From positions 1 through 6,466 of the forward strand of contig JAJNDL010000071.1 of assembly GCA_021156385.1 (NCBI GenBank): 6,466 bases of DNA. The letters are read 5' to 3'. The notes beneath the pieces were generated by a model. That model made no database searches, had not been told where the DNA came from, and saw only the letters and a list, made by a program, of their open reading frames with translations. Positions 5,778 to 6,466 of the stretch are shown here, one piece after another (positions within the stretch are counted from its first letter, which is position 1; each line of letters opens with the position of its first letter). Source of the DNA: Moraxellaceae bacterium. Its GTDB lineage: Bacteria; Pseudomonadota; Gammaproteobacteria; Pseudomonadales; Moraxellaceae. Position numbers and translations under genes: made by a program.

Positions 5778-6466
5778 ATGGGCTTTCTCGCGCTCGGCAT
5801 CAACCACAAGACGGCCTCGCTCGACCTGCGCGAGAAAGTCGCCTTTACGCCCGAGGCGCTGGATGAGGCCTTGCGTACTGCCCTGCGCGAAGCCGGCGTC
5901 AGCGAGATCGCCATCCTCTCCACCTGCAACCGTACCGAGTTCTACGGCCAGCTGGCGGCCGACAGCAGCGCCGCATTGATGGCCTGGCTGGCACGTCACC
6001 GCCACCTGCCGCTGGAAGAAATCTCGCGCAGCATCTACCAATACGAGAACGAAGAGGCCGTGCGCCACATGATCCGCGTGGCGGCCGGCCTCGACTCCAT
6101 GATCCTAGGCGAGCCGCAGATTCTCGGGCAGATGAAGACGGCATACATGCAGGCCGCATCGGCCGGCACCCTCGGCCCGGCGCTCGACCGCCTGTTCCAG
6201 GCCACCTTCGCCGCCGCCAAGCAGATCCGCACCGACACCGCGATCGGTGCCAATCCGGTGTCCGTGGGCTTTGCCGCCGTGCAGCTCGCCCGCCAGATCT
6301 TTGCCGACCTGAAGGAAAGCCGGGCGCTGCTCATCGGCGCCGGCGAGATGATCGAGCTCGTCGGCAAGCATTTGCACGAACAGGGCGTCTCCCGGATCAC
6401 GGTCGCCAACCGCACGCTTTCGCGCGGGCTGCAGCTCGCCGAGCAGCTCGGCGGCCGCGCCGTGTC
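5778..6466 (+). CDS. hemA: Glutamyl-tRNA reductase, N-terminal 229 codons (runs off right edge)
   Basis: HemA reduces Glu-tRNA(Glu) with NADPH to glutamate-1-semialdehyde, the first committed step of C5-route tetrapyrrole synthesis, in the cytoplasm. The start [20 protein letters not shown] closely matches the family (E. coli [20 protein letters not shown]). The catalytic domain carries STCNRTEFY (48-56) with nucleophile Cys50, at the same number as in E. coli, then [15 protein letters not shown] (104-118) and [20 protein letters not shown] (148-167). The NADPH domain starts at [12 protein letters not shown] (184-195), followed by VANRTLSRG (209-217). The remainder of the NADPH domain and the dimerisation domain lie outside the window. 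The ATG at 5778 has only a weak AGG nearby but gives the exact family N terminus. It is divergent from the lipoprotein operon; in Pseudomonas, prfA and prmC follow it, which cannot be checked here. Confidence 0.97.
   Translation, partial: MGFLALGINHKTASLDLREKVAFTPEALDEALRTALREAGVSEIAILSTCNRTEFYGQLAADSSAALMAWLARHRHLPLEEISRSIYQYENEEAVRHMIRVAAGLDSMILGEPQILGQMKTAYMQAASAGTLGPALDRLFQATFAAAKQIRTDTAIGANPVSVGFAAVQLARQIFADLKESRALLIGAGEMIELVGKHLHEQGVSRITVANRTLSRGLQLAEQLGGRAV

Overview
The window is a compact, high-GC chromosomal housekeeping segment. Its gene order and protein sequences point to a Gammaproteobacterium. The order hemA (divergent) / TPR lipoprotein - lolB - ispE - tRNA-Gln - prs - rplY - pth is the one I know from Pseudomonas (the PA4666-PA4672 region of P. 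aeruginosa) and relatives. Betaproteobacteria can share much of it, so genus cannot be set from this sequence. The long 204-residue L25 and the TPR lipoprotein favour a Pseudomonas-like or other high-GC gammaproteobacterial lineage over enterics. There is no sign of recent transfer: no integrase, transposase, CRISPR array, prophage gene or visible change in base composition.

Layout. Everything from about 5510 down to base 1 is on the minus strand, in transcription order: an LbcA-like tetratricopeptide lipoprotein (5510-3783), lolB (3772-3143, TTG start), ispE (3146-2292, GTG start, overlapping the lolB stop), tRNA-Gln(UUG) (2199-2125), prs (2005-1055), rplY in its long Ctc/TL5 form (957-343), and the first 91 codons of pth (275 to the left edge). 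Bases 5511-5777 are a divergent intergenic region, after which hemA starts on the plus strand at 5778 and runs off the right edge after 229 codons. There is no gene-free stretch longer than 300 bases.

How the genes fit together. The first two minus-strand products are predicted outer-membrane lipoproteins; LolB is the receptor that would insert the other into the outer membrane. IspE is the fourth step of the MEP isoprenoid pathway, and Prs makes PRPP for nucleotide, His and Trp synthesis. tRNA-Gln, L25 and Pth all serve translation: an adaptor, the 5S rRNA-binding ribosomal protein, and peptidyl-tRNA recycling. HemA makes glutamate-1-semialdehyde from Glu-tRNA(Glu), opening tetrapyrrole synthesis. 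The tightest coupling is TPR gene-lolB-ispE (10-nt gap, then a 4-nt overlap). Further down, spacers of 92, 119, 97 and 67 nt carry inverted repeats, and a clear terminator-like hairpin sits between rplY and pth.

Nothing here looks like an undescribed system. The points worth a second look are the structured spacers (rplY leader, ispE-tRNA spacer, prs leader), the rplY-pth terminator, the non-ATG starts that shorten lolB and ispE, and the missing Shine-Dalgarno at the TPR lipoprotein gene. The long plus-strand open frames opposite these genes are composition artefacts.
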